This document shows positions 8,695 to 16,788 of a stretch of DNA of 64,000 bases, one piece after another. Made by a program: the position numbers and the translations under genes. The DNA comes from Goodfellowiella coeruleoviolacea (GTDB lineage Bacteria > Actinomycetota > Actinomycetes > Mycobacteriales > Pseudonocardiaceae). Below the pieces are notes generated by a model, which saw only the letters and a list, made by a program, of their open reading frames with translations, was not told the origin of the DNA and searched no databases. Positions within the stretch are counted from its first letter, which is position 1; every line of letters starts with the position of its first letter. Location: positions 62,001 through 126,000 of the forward strand of contig NZ_JAMTCK010000019.1 of NCBI RefSeq assembly GCF_024171785.1, given 5' to 3'.

Positions 8695-9151
8695 CAGACC
8701 GACCCCCTTCCACCTCGTTCGCCCCCTCCGCTGTGCCCGAAACCACCACGTCGGAAAGACACTGTAAGACTCGGAAAGACTCTGTAAGACTCTGCAAGAC
8801 CCGGAAAGACTCTGCACGACAAACTCTGCACGACGACTCCGCGACACGGCCCCACGACCACGATTCCGCGACCACGATTCCGCTCACCGCGCCACCGCCC
8901 GCACGACACGGGTGCGGCCAGCGCGGCCACCGCCACCGGCGGCCGGCCAGGCCGGGGAAGAACGTCGGCCCCGGATTCTCCCGGGCCGGATGTCGTCAGG
9001 TCCCCGCCCGCCCGTCAGACCTGGCGCCGGGGAAGGTGCGCCAGGGCCGAAAGCCGAGCGGACCGAGGCCAAACGGCACCCGGGTGGTCCGTCGATCTTC
9101 CGCGATCGGATCGCGCGCCGACCCGGTCAACCGGTGACCGGCCCGCGCTGG
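8695..9151. other. 457-bp mraZ-rsmH intergenic gap
   Basis: This gap is unusually long for the first two dcw genes. The rsmH-proximal third holds a decamer tandem repeat (8751-8820) and then two 14-nt copies of accacgattccgc(g/t) at 8857-8884. The remaining 260 bp is GC-rich with no open frame of convincing composition. Any promoter for rsmH downwards would have to lie here; I see no clear one. Confidence 0.6.
8751..8820. repeat. tandem decamer array in the rsmH leader
   Basis: Seven head-to-tail 10-nt units with consensus TCTGNAAGAC (plus strand), for example TCGGAAAGAC, ACTGTAAGAC and TCTGCACGAC. On the transcribed strand they read GTCTTnCaGA. The units keep exact 10-nt register, one turn of B-DNA. 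The array starts 57 nt upstream of the rsmH ATG, inside the mraZ-rsmH gap. Confidence 0.85.
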
Positions 9152-9583
9152 TCAGAACAAGCCGGGCAGCACCTCCTCACGGGCCTGGGCGTAGCTGTCC
9201 TCGTGCTCGTCGAGGTAGCGCTGCCAGGAGGCGGCGTCCCAGATCTCCAGCCGGGTGCTCGCGCCGATGACCACGCAGTCCTTGGTCAGCCCGGCGTAGC
9301 GGCGCAGCTCCGGCGCGATCGAGATCCGACCCTGGCCGTCCGGGTGCTGTTCGTCGGTGCCGGCGAACAGGTAGCGCTGGTAGGCGCGCACCGCCTCGTT
9401 GGTGAACGGGGCCTCGGCCACCTTGTGCGCCATCTTCTCGAACTCGGCCCTGGGGAACACGTACAGGCAGTGGTCCTGGCCCTTGGTGACCATCAGACCC
9501 CCCGCGAGCGCGTCCCGGAACTTGGCCGGCAGCGTGAGCCGACCCTTGTCGTCCAGCTTCGGGGTGTAGGTGCCGAGGAACAC
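9152..9583 (-). CDS. mraZ: MraZ, transcriptional regulator of the dcw cluster
   Basis: A 143-aa protein of two AbrB/SpoVT-like DNA-binding repeats. [15 protein letters not shown] lies at about 10-24 and [17 protein letters not shown] in the second half. It forms ring-shaped oligomers and binds direct repeats in the mraZ promoter in the species studied. I place the start at the GTG of [15 protein letters not shown] because GGAGG is 8 nt before it and mycobacterial MraZ, as I recall it, begins and measures the same. The GTG two codons earlier has only 2 nt to the ribosome binding site. It is first gene of the minus-strand dcw operon. Confidence 0.95.
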   Translation of the reverse strand: MFLGTYTPKLDDKGRLTLPAKFRDALAGGLMVTKGQDHCLYVFPRAEFEKMAHKVAEAPFTNEAVRAYQRYLFAGTDEQHPDGQGRISIAPELRRYAGLTKDCVVIGASTRLEIWDAASWQRYLDEHEDSYAQAREEVLPGLF

Positions 9584-9653
9584 CGGCACTACCTCCCCAC
9601 CCGACCCGCACCCGCCAACCGTGGTGCCGGAACGGCAGCAGGGCCCCCGTCTG

Positions 9654-9688
9654 CCCCACCCGGCGCCACCCTACCCCACTTTCCCCCA
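9654..9688 (-). promoter_or_regulatory. four phased MraZ boxes upstream of mraZ
   Basis: On the minus strand TGGGG, TGGGG, TGGCG and TGGGG occur at 9684-9688, 9674-9678, 9664-9668 and 9654-9658, each separated by exactly 5 nt. This is the TGGGN-N5 direct-repeat architecture reported for E. coli MraZ. A TAGGGT hexamer (9668-9673) falls inside the array and could be the -10 of the mraZ promoter, which would suit autorepression. The array ends 70 nt before the mraZ start. Confidence 0.8.
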
Positions 9689-9850
9689 CGCCGCACGGTG
9701 ATCCGCCGGCCACCGAACGCTGAACCGCGTTGTTTCCGCAGGTAGATCGAGCGGGAGCAGGAGTGGGGCGGGGTGGGTGGGGCGGGCGGGACCGCCGCCG
9801 GCCGGCACGCGGCGCGGGCGTGCCGGGCGGGTGCGGACCGGTCAAAAAGT

Positions 9851-9887
9851 GGATTCCGCTTCTTCCGGGGCGCGAAGTGGGGAATCC
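9851..9887. other. interrupted inverted repeat in the mraZ-moxR divergent region
   Basis: GGATTCC (9851-9857) plus CTTC (9859-9862) can pair with GAAG (9874-9877) plus GGAATCC (9881-9887) around an 11-nt loop. It lies in the 535-bp gap between divergent mraZ and moxR. That gap also holds the MraZ boxes and a TTGACA hexamer (9976-9981) that could serve moxR. Function unknown. Confidence 0.4.
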
Positions 9888-10118
9888 TGGGCGCGGTGAC
9901 GGCCGCGGTCGGGCTGGCCTGCCGGCCCGGTGGTCCCGGGCCGGATCCCACGGGCGTAGGTTGCTTCGCCCGGGTTTGACACACTGCGTGGAAAGCTCTT
10001 CATCGTCCGGTGACCGGCCGAGGCGGGTCCGTGCCCGGTGCGACGCACGCTCAGCGGCTGCCGTGCCATCGAGGGGGTCAGGACCGAAGAGCGCCATGGA
10101 GCAGCACCAGGAGGTCGA

Positions 10119-11408
10119 GTGACGCAGAGTTCCCAACCAGCCGCGCTACCCGACCACAACTACGGCCACAGCAACGGACAGCACGGACAGCACGGCTACG
10201 GGCAGCCCGGTTACGCCGCGCCCGGCTACGGCGCGGTCCAGCCGCCGGTGACCACCGGCCCGGCCGACGCCAGCCACCCGGGGTTCGCCCCGGTCGCGCC
10301 GCAGGCCCAGGCCCCGGCCCAGCCCGCGGCGGCCGGCTACCCGGCGCAGCCAGGCACCTCCGGGCCGATCCCGGCGGTGGCGCCGGCCCCGGCGGGGGTG
10401 GGCGCGATCCAGGACGCGGTGCTCGCCGAACTGCACAGCACCGCCCAGCGCATCGCCGCCAACGTGGAGCGGGTGCTGGTGGGCAAGCCGGACGTGGTGC
10501 GCATCGCGCTGGTCACCCTGCTGGCCGAGGGGCACCTGCTGGTCGAGGACGTGCCGGGCGTGGGCAAGACCTCCCTGGCCAAGGCGCTGGCCAGGTCCAT
10601 CGACTGCACGGTCAGCCGCATCCAGTTCACCCCGGACCTGCTGCCCAGCGACATCACCGGCGTGTCCATCTACAACCGGCAGAACTCCGACTTCGAGTTC
10701 CGCCCCGGCCCGGTGTTCGCCAACATCGTGGTGGGCGACGAGATCAACCGCGCCTCCCCCAAGACCCAGTCGGCGCTGCTGGAGTGCATGGAGGAGCACC
10801 AGGTCACGGTGGACGGCACCACCTACCCGCTCGGTTCGCCGTTCATGGTGATCGCCACCCAGAACCCGGTGGAGATGGAGGGCACCTACGCGCTGCCCGA
10901 GGCGCAGCGCGACCGGTTCACCGCCCGGGTGTCCATCGGCTACCCCGACCCGCTGGCCGAACTGGCCATGGTGGACGAGCACGCCGGCCACGACCCGCTG
11001 GCCGAGTTGACCCCGGTCTCCGACGCCGACCGGGTGCGCGCGCTGATCGAGGCGGTGCGCCAGGTGCACCTGTCCCCGGAGGTGCGGCGCTACGCCGTGG
11101 ACCTGGTGTCGGCCACCCGACGGCTGCCCGAGCTGCGGCTGGGTGCCTCACCGCGGTCCACGCTGCAGCTGGTCAGCGCGGCGCGGGCGCACGCCGCCCT
11201 GGCCGGCCGGGACTTCGTGGTGCCCGACGACCTGCAGGCGGTGGCCGTGCCGGTGCTGGCGCACCGCCTGGTGCTCACGCCCGAGTCGCAGGCCGCCCGC
11301 CGGTCCCCGGTCGACCTGGTGCGCGGCCTGCTGCAGCGGGTGCCGGTGCCGCACGGCGCGCTGGACCCCAGCGCCCAGTGGCTGCACGACACTCGAAACG
11401 GCAGGTAG
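10119..11408 (+). CDS. moxR: MoxR-family AAA+ ATPase
   Basis: A 429-aa AAA+ ATPase. A Gln/Pro/Gly-rich N-terminal tail of about 100 residues precedes the ATPase core with Walker A EDVPGVGKTSLAKALA, Walker B VVGDEINRA and sensor ATQNPVEMEG. MoxR proteins act as chaperones that mature partner complexes, usually encoded next to DUF58 (VWA-like) proteins, as here. I chose the GTG at 10119 because GGAGG stands 4 nt before it; the open frame upstream lacks one. The stop is followed directly by the ATG of the DUF58 gene, so the three genes from here to 15341 form an operon. Confidence 0.92.
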   Translation: MTQSSQPAALPDHNYGHSNGQHGQHGYGQPGYAAPGYGAVQPPVTTGPADASHPGFAPVAPQAQAPAQPAAAGYPAQPGTSGPIPAVAPAPAGVGAIQDAVLAELHSTAQRIAANVERVLVGKPDVVRIALVTLLAEGHLLVEDVPGVGKTSLAKALARSIDCTVSRIQFTPDLLPSDITGVSIYNRQNSDFEFRPGPVFANIVVGDEINRASPKTQSALLECMEEHQVTVDGTTYPLGSPFMVIATQNPVEMEGTYALPEAQRDRFTARVSIGYPDPLAELAMVDEHAGHDPLAELTPVSDADRVRALIEAVRQVHLSPEVRRYAVDLVSATRRLPELRLGASPRSTLQLVSAARAHAALAGRDFVVPDDLQAVAVPVLAHRLVLTPESQAARRSPVDLVRGLLQRVPVPHGALDPSAQWLHDTRNGR

Positions 11409-12653
11409 ATGCGCGCCGCCCTGTCCGGACTGACCACGCGCGGGCGGTGCCTGCTGGCCGCCGGCTTCGCGGCCGGGCTGTGCTCGGTCGTGCTCAACGA
11501 ACGGGACCTGCTGCGGGTGGCGATCTTCGTCATCGCGCTGCCGGTGCTGGCCGCGGTGCTGGCCGCCCGGGCCCGGGTCGGCCTGCGCGCCGAGCGGCAA
11601 CTGGTGCCCAGCCGGGTGGCGGTGGGCAGCGCCACCGAGGTGCGGCTGGTGGTGCGCAGTTCCGGCGCGCTGCCCTCGGGCGGGCTGCTGCTGGAGGACG
11701 GGGTGCCCTACGCGCTGGGCAACCGGCCGCGGTTCGTGGTGGAGCGGCTGCCCCGGCACGGCGCCACCCCGCTGAGCTATCCGCTGCGGCCGGTGCTGCG
11801 GGGCGTCCAGCAGGTCGGGCCGCTGCTGGCCAGGGTGACCGACCCGTTCGGACTGGCCGAGTTCGAGCGGGAGTTGGCCGGGCACAGCCGGCTGGTGGTG
11901 GTGCCCAGGGTCCACGCGTTGACCGGGCTGGCCATCGGCGCTGGCACGGGCGGCGGCACCGAGGGCGCGGTCCGGCGTCGCGCCGGGCAGGGCGAGGACG
12001 ACTCGGTGGTGCGGCCCTACCGGCACGGCGACGACCTGCGCAAGGTGCACTGGCGGTCCACGGCGCGCCGCGACGAGCTGATGGTGCGGGTCGAGGAGCA
12101 GCCGTGGCGGGGCGGCACCACCGTGCTGATCGACCACCGGCTGGTCGCGCACCGCGGCAGCGGCCCCACGGCCAGCCTGGAGTGGGCGGTGTCGTTCGCC
12201 GCGAGCGTGTGCGTGCACCTGCACCGGCTGGGCGAGCAGGTCCGGCTGGTGGACGAGGACGGTCAGGAGCTGGCCGCCGGCCAGGCCGGTGCGGACAGCG
12301 GAGCGGTCCTGGACGCGCTCGCCGCGGTGCAGCCGTCACACCGGCGGGACCTGCTGTGGCACACCGATCCGGCGGCCGGGCAGGAACTGGTGGCGGTGCT
12401 GGGCGCCGCCGCGCCGGCGACCGTGAGCGAGCTGGCCCGCAGCCGGCCCCGGGGCGCCCGGAGCCTGGCGGTGCTGCTGGACGTGGCCGCGTGGGCCAAC
12501 GCCAACGAGGAGTCGGCGCCGGACCCGGCGGGCGCGGCGCGGCTGCTGCGCGGCGCCGGCTGGCAGGTCGCGGTCGCCCGGCCGACGCTGTCCATGGACC
12601 AGGTCTGGCGGGAGCTGGGCCAGGGCGTGAGCACGCCGACGGAGGTGGGCTGA
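11409..12653 (+). CDS. DUF58 domain membrane protein
   Basis: A 414-aa protein starting with two short hydrophobic helices (about 12-52). The DUF58 core follows, with the signature VVRPYRHGDDLRKVHWRSTARRDELMVR, then a region resembling a von Willebrand A-type fold. DUF58 proteins are the usual partner of MoxR ATPases and often of a transglutaminase-like protein; the trio is linked to envelope functions but its substrate is unknown. The ATG directly abuts the moxR stop (TAGATG). Confidence 0.9.
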   Translation: MRAALSGLTTRGRCLLAAGFAAGLCSVVLNERDLLRVAIFVIALPVLAAVLAARARVGLRAERQLVPSRVAVGSATEVRLVVRSSGALPSGGLLLEDGVPYALGNRPRFVVERLPRHGATPLSYPLRPVLRGVQQVGPLLARVTDPFGLAEFERELAGHSRLVVVPRVHALTGLAIGAGTGGGTEGAVRRRAGQGEDDSVVRPYRHGDDLRKVHWRSTARRDELMVRVEEQPWRGGTTVLIDHRLVAHRGSGPTASLEWAVSFAASVCVHLHRLGEQVRLVDEDGQELAAGQAGADSGAVLDALAAVQPSHRRDLLWHTDPAAGQELVAVLGAAAPATVSELARSRPRGARSLAVLLDVAAWANANEESAPDPAGAARLLRGAGWQVAVARPTLSMDQVWRELGQGVSTPTEVG

Positions 12654-12656
12654 GGC

Positions 12657-15341
12657 GTGACCGGTGCACACACCATCCCGCCGGGCGGCGGGTACCCGGG
12701 TGGCCCCCGCGCCAACGGCCCGCGTCCGGCTGGCCCGCGTGCGGGCGGCCCCGGGGCGGGCGGCAACCAGCCCGGCCCCTCCGGTGCTCATCCGCCGGGC
12801 GCACCCGGCGCCGGCCGGCCCCACCCCGGGCACCATCCCGGACCGGCGCACCCGGGGCAGGCCCAGCAGGGCCAGCTTCGGCAGGGTCAGATTCGGCAGG
12901 GCCGTTCCCCGCAGGGCCGGCCCGGGCCGGGTGGGCCGCCGGCCGGCCCTCGGCTCGACCCGGCGGCCACGACCACGCCGCTGGTGGCCGGGCTGGCCGT
13001 GCTGTGCTCGTCCACCGCGCTGTCCGGGGTGGTCGGCGGCGCGGTGTGGCTGGCCTACGTCGCCCTGGCGGTGACCGTGGTGGTGAGCGCGGGCCTGGGA
13101 CTGCGCGCGCTGCGGCTGCCCACGCCGCTGGTGGCGGTCGGCCAGTTACTCGCGCTGCTGTGCCTGGCCGTGGCGGTGTTCAGCAACAACGGGATCCTGC
13201 TGTTCGGGCCGGGCCCCGAGGCCCTGGACGACCTGCTGTCCCTGCTCAGCCAGTCGTTGGAGGAGGTCCGCACCGGCGTGCCGCCGGTGCCGGCCAGCAT
13301 GGCGCTGCGCTGCCTGATCGTGGTGACCCTCGGCGTGGTCGCGATCCTGGTGGACACCCTGGCGGTGGCCGGTGCCGCCCCGGCCGCCTGCGGCCTGGTG
13401 CTGCTGTGCGTGTTCGCGGTCCCGGCCTCGCTGGCCGACGAGATGCTGCCGTGGTGGACGTTCGTGTGCGGCGCCTCGGCGTTCGCCCTGCTGCTGGGCA
13501 TGGACGGACAGCACCGGCACCGGGTGTGGCGCGGCCGCTGGGACCGGGTGTCCTCGGCCGGCTCGGGTCGCTCCGCCACGCTCGTGGCCGGCCTGGCCCT
13601 GCTCGTCGCCCTGGTCCTGGGCTCAAGCCTCACCCTGGTCGGCACGGTCGGCCGGCTGCCGGGCGGACCGGCCGGCACGGCCGAGGACGGCCTGGGCATC
13701 AAGCCGTTCACCAGCCTGCGCGGCATGCTCGACCAGGGCCAGACCCAGGAGCTGTTCCGCGTCCGCGGCCTGACCGAACAGCGCTACCTGCGCGCGCTCA
13801 CGCTGCGCGAGTACGTGCCCGGCGAGGGGTGGCAGGCCAGCGACACCGTGCCCGAAGGCGTGCCCGCGGTGGGTGGCCTGCCCGTCGGCCCCGGTGAGCC
13901 CAGGGACGGCCAGATCACCACCGTCGAGATCGAGCCGGTCGGCTGGAACGACTTCTGGCTGCCGCTCTACGGCCAGCCCCGCGCGTTGGAGGGCGTGGAC
14001 GAGGGCTGGCGCTACGACGCGGGCAGCGGCGTGCTGTACAGCCAGCAGGAGAAGCGGCCGCCGACCTACGTCGAGCACGCCGTGCTCGCCCAGCCCAGCG
14101 CGGCCGAGCTGCGCACCGCCGACACCCGGGGCGACATCGACCCGGGGTACTACCAGCTCACCGGGCTGGACCCGCGGGTGGCGCAGCTGGCCAAGGACAT
14201 CACCAAGGACCAGGCCACCCAGTTCGACCGGGTCGCCGCGCTGACCCGCTACTTCACCGACCCGGCCAACGGCTTCACCTACAGCACCCAGACCAGCGAG
14301 GCGCAGAGCCAGGACGCCCTGTACGACTTCCTGTTCAACGGCAAGACCGGGTACTGCCAGCAGTACGCCTCGGCGCTGGGGGTGCTGGTGCGCTCGCTGG
14401 GCATCCCGGCGCGGGTGGCGATCGGCTTCACCCCCGGCTACGCCTCCGGTGACTACCGGACCATCACCACCGACGACGCGCACGCGTGGGTGGAGGTGTT
14501 CTTCGCCGGCTACGGCTGGACCAGCTTCGACCCGACACCGCTGTTGGACGGCCGGGGCGTGACCCCGCCGTACCTGACCACGAGCGCGTCCCCGAGCAGC
14601 GCCACCTCCGCGCCCAGCGTGTCGACCAGCTCGCGCACCAGCACCGCCCCGCAGGACCAGGTCAGCACGGCGAACCCGACCACGGTGGCCCCGCAGGCGC
14701 AGGGCCAGCAGCAGGGCGGGACCGGTGGCTCGCTGCTGGGCTGGGCACTGGGCGTGGCCCTGGTGCTCGCCGTGGCCGCCACCGTCGCCGAGATCCTGTT
14801 CCGCCGCCGGGGCCGCGCGCCGGCCGGGCCGGTGTGGGTGTGGCTCGGTCCGGTCCTGCTGCCGGTCGCGGTGCTGTGCTGGGACCTGGTCGTGGTGCTC
14901 GCCCTGGCCCTGGTGTCCTGGTGGGTGGCGGTGCCGGTGGGTGTGCTCGGCGTGGTCGCGCTGCCCGCGCTGCTGCGCCTGCGGCAGCGGCGCACGCGGC
15001 TGGCGTCGGTGTCCGCGCTGGGCACCGACGCGGCCACCGCCGCGTGGCAGGAACTGCTGGCCGAGTCCCGGGACCGGGGTGTGGTGATCGCCCCGACCGA
15101 GACCGTCCGGACCGCCGCCCGCCGGCTGGTGCGGGAACACCGGCTGGACGAGTCGGGTCAGCACGCCCTGCGCGGCATTGTCGAGGCGGTGGAGCGGTCC
15201 TGGTACGGCGGCCGGCCGCAGCCGAACGCGGCCCTGCCCCAGGCCGTGGCCGAGGTGCGGGCCAGCATGGCGCGCAGTGCCCCGCTGGGCGTGCGGGACC
15301 GGATCCTGCCCCGCTCGGTGCTGCCCGGGCCGCGCTCCTGA
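12657..15341 (+). CDS. transglutaminase-like (TgpA-type) membrane protein
   Basis: An 894-aa integral membrane protein. A 100-residue Gly/Pro/Gln-rich cytoplasmic tail is followed by a bundle of N-terminal helices (about 105-330), an extracytoplasmic transglutaminase core, one more pair of helices (about 695-770), and a C-terminal DUF4129-like tail. The core carries the Cys-His-Asp set: Cys in GKTGYCQQYAS, His in DDAHAWVEVF, Asp in WTSFDPTP. It closes the MoxR-DUF58-transglutaminase operon. Its GTG lies 3 nt after the DUF58 stop with GGAGG upstream. Protein substrates are unknown. Confidence 0.9.
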   Translation: MTGAHTIPPGGGYPGGPRANGPRPAGPRAGGPGAGGNQPGPSGAHPPGAPGAGRPHPGHHPGPAHPGQAQQGQLRQGQIRQGRSPQGRPGPGGPPAGPRLDPAATTTPLVAGLAVLCSSTALSGVVGGAVWLAYVALAVTVVVSAGLGLRALRLPTPLVAVGQLLALLCLAVAVFSNNGILLFGPGPEALDDLLSLLSQSLEEVRTGVPPVPASMALRCLIVVTLGVVAILVDTLAVAGAAPAACGLVLLCVFAVPASLADEMLPWWTFVCGASAFALLLGMDGQHRHRVWRGRWDRVSSAGSGRSATLVAGLALLVALVLGSSLTLVGTVGRLPGGPAGTAEDGLGIKPFTSLRGMLDQGQTQELFRVRGLTEQRYLRALTLREYVPGEGWQASDTVPEGVPAVGGLPVGPGEPRDGQITTVEIEPVGWNDFWLPLYGQPRALEGVDEGWRYDAGSGVLYSQQEKRPPTYVEHAVLAQPSAAELRTADTRGDIDPGYYQLTGLDPRVAQLAKDITKDQATQFDRVAALTRYFTDPANGFTYSTQTSEAQSQDALYDFLFNGKTGYCQQYASALGVLVRSLGIPARVAIGFTPGYASGDYRTITTDDAHAWVEVFFAGYGWTSFDPTPLLDGRGVTPPYLTTSASPSSATSAPSVSTSSRTSTAPQDQVSTANPTTVAPQAQGQQQGGTGGSLLGWALGVALVLAVAATVAEILFRRRGRAPAGPVWVWLGPVLLPVAVLCWDLVVVLALALVSWWVAVPVGVLGVVALPALLRLRQRRTRLASVSALGTDAATAAWQELLAESRDRGVVIAPTETVRTAARRLVREHRLDESGQHALRGIVEAVERSWYGGRPQPNAALPQAVAEVRASMARSAPLGVRDRILPRSVLPGPRS

Positions 15342-15420
15342 CCCGCCGGCACGACCGACCACATCGGACTGATCGCGACCCGGACCGGCCACGACCCGGG
15401 CCAGTCGACCCGGGCTGCCC

Positions 15421-15476
15421 CGGTCTAACTGGCCCGGTCTAACTGGCCCGGTCTGGCTGGACTGGTCTGGCTGGAC
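15421..15476. repeat. four 14-nt tandem repeats
   Basis: Units 1 and 2 are identical (cggtctaactggcc). Units 3 and 4 differ by a few bases (cggtctggctggac, tggtctggctggac). They lie just downstream of the transglutaminase stop and before the hairpin at 15508-15552. Confidence 0.85.
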
Positions 15477-15507
15477 CGACCAATCCGGACTGGTCGCCCC
15501 CAGCACA

Positions 15508-15552
15508 GACACCGGACCGGGACCACATGGCGCGTGGTCCCGGTCCGGTGTC
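15508..15552. terminator. bidirectional hairpin terminator, perfect 19-bp stem
   Basis: The arms 15508-15526 and 15534-15552 are perfect reverse complements (GACACCGGACC... with ...GGTCCGGTGTC) around the 7-nt loop ATGGCGC. It stands between the convergent transglutaminase and DUF3040 genes and can serve both. There is no T tract, as is usual in high-GC actinobacteria. Confidence 0.8.
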
Positions 15553-15604
15553 GAGTTCGTCCTGAGGTTCGCGTGGGGGCGCGACCCCCGGGCAGGGTTG
15601 TGGG

Positions 15605-16000
15605 CTAGTCGTCCTCGAAGCGGCGGCGGAAGCGCTCCTCCATCCGCTGCGCGAACGAACTCCGGCCGCGACTTGTCCGTCCCGCCTCCTGGCCACCCGC
15701 TGACGGTTCGCCGTCCGGCTCCTTCTTGCGCATGCTTGCCAAGGTGAGCAGGGAGCCAACGAACATCAACAGGAAGCCAGCGACGCTCACCACCGGAATG
15801 CCGGCGGGTGCTGGCAACATCACGCCAAGTACAAGCAGCGCGATCCCAACCACGAACAGCGCGATGCCCTGGACACGACGACGTCGGGATGGCCGGCGAG
15901 CCCGGGCACCCTTGAAGGTCGACGCGAATTTCGGATCCTCGGCATAGAGCGCGCGCTCGATTTCATCGAGCAGTCGCTGCTCGTGCTCGGAGAGTGGCAT
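15605..16000 (-). CDS. DUF3040 membrane protein
   Basis: A 131-aa protein beginning MPLSEHEQRLLDEIERALYAEDPKFAS, the hallmark of DUF3040. A basic stretch and two membrane helices follow (about 45-62 and 68-88), then a charged Gly/Arg tail. The family is confined to actinobacteria and usually encoded near the dcw or ftsZ region; no function is established. The ATG is preceded by GGAGGAG. Convergent with the transglutaminase gene. Confidence 0.9.
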   Translation of the reverse strand: MPLSEHEQRLLDEIERALYAEDPKFASTFKGARARRPSRRRRVQGIALFVVGIALLVLGVMLPAPAGIPVVSVAGFLLMFVGSLLTLASMRKKEPDGEPSAGGQEAGRTSRGRSSFAQRMEERFRRRFEDD

Positions 16001-16788
16001 GGCTCCTCCTCCGGCACAGCGGTCGCGGGCGCCGGGTGATCACGGTTGCCGCCGGACCCGGCGGGCGCCCCACTTTGGGAGCGTCGTGTCCAGGATACGA
16101 TCCGCGCGTCGACTCGACTACCCAGTCGGCATGCTGGAATGCCCGGGGACAGCACGATCATCCTCTCGGGGCAGCGCACCAGCCGCCCGTACCGCCGCTC
16201 GGCCGAATTTGTCAGTGGGGTGTTCTGGTTGTCGGGCTGGTTCCGGCCCCAGACTCCTGGCTGGTTTCTCGGGCGGAACCACGTTCGGAAGGGATGGCGC
16301 GAACCGTGTGGTGCGGCGCCCCCTTCGCAACATCGACCATGACGGTAGCGCCCGGCCGAGCCGCTTCATTGAGTAGCAACGACACGCCGGGGTTGTCCAG
16401 TTCCGGCCGACAGGTGTGCGGTGGCTTACCGGCTGCCGACCACGCCGGGCAGCGATCCGGCGCCGACCGTGGTTTGGCCTGGTCAGCAGGGTCGGCCAGG
16501 GTGACGTGGCACCGCGGCCACAGCTGGTCGGCCGGCTGGGGCGGGCACGCGGCGGGGTTCAGGTTCGCCCGGTCGAGCGCCGCGGCGACCGGCCCGGCCA
16601 CCCCCGGTTCCCCACCGCCTGCGCAGCACACGTGGCCCACCTCCCGTGGCGCGACTCCGCGCGGTCCTTCCTGGTCGATGCCCTCAGGCTGGCACCACCG
16701 ACCGGGGTACGCAGGTCGAGTGACCGGCCCACGCGGACCAGCGCGGCGCACGCCACCCACAGGGGTGAGGGCGGGCACGGCCGGGCGG
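16001..16788. other. 788-bp gap without a convincing gene
   Basis: Several open frames cross this gap on both strands, but none has a plausible start site, a normal residue mix or a recognisable motif. Local G+C dips in 16080-16340. I see no tRNA-like or repeat structure. The DUF3040 promoter presumably lies at the left end, and the right end receives transcription from dinB. Confidence 0.5.

Noticed and set aside
8751-8820. CRISPR array
   Set aside because: Period 10 nt without spacers; none of the repeat arrays in the window has the 28-37-nt repeat plus unique spacer layout, and no cas gene is present.
8695-8847. 51-residue N-terminal extension of RsmH
   Set aside because: It translates the decamer DNA repeat, and the family start with a good ribosome binding site is at 8694.
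10010-13897. Very long plus-strand open frame of 1295 codons across the MoxR-DUF58-transglutaminase genes
   Set aside because: Shadow frame of high-GC coding DNA: almost only Gly, Arg, Ala and Pro, no motifs, while the true frames carry intact AAA+, DUF58 and transglutaminase signatures.
16046-16369. Short open frames on both strands in the 788-bp gap
   Set aside because: No ribosome binding site, no leaderless -10, no recognisable sequence; both strands are equally open.
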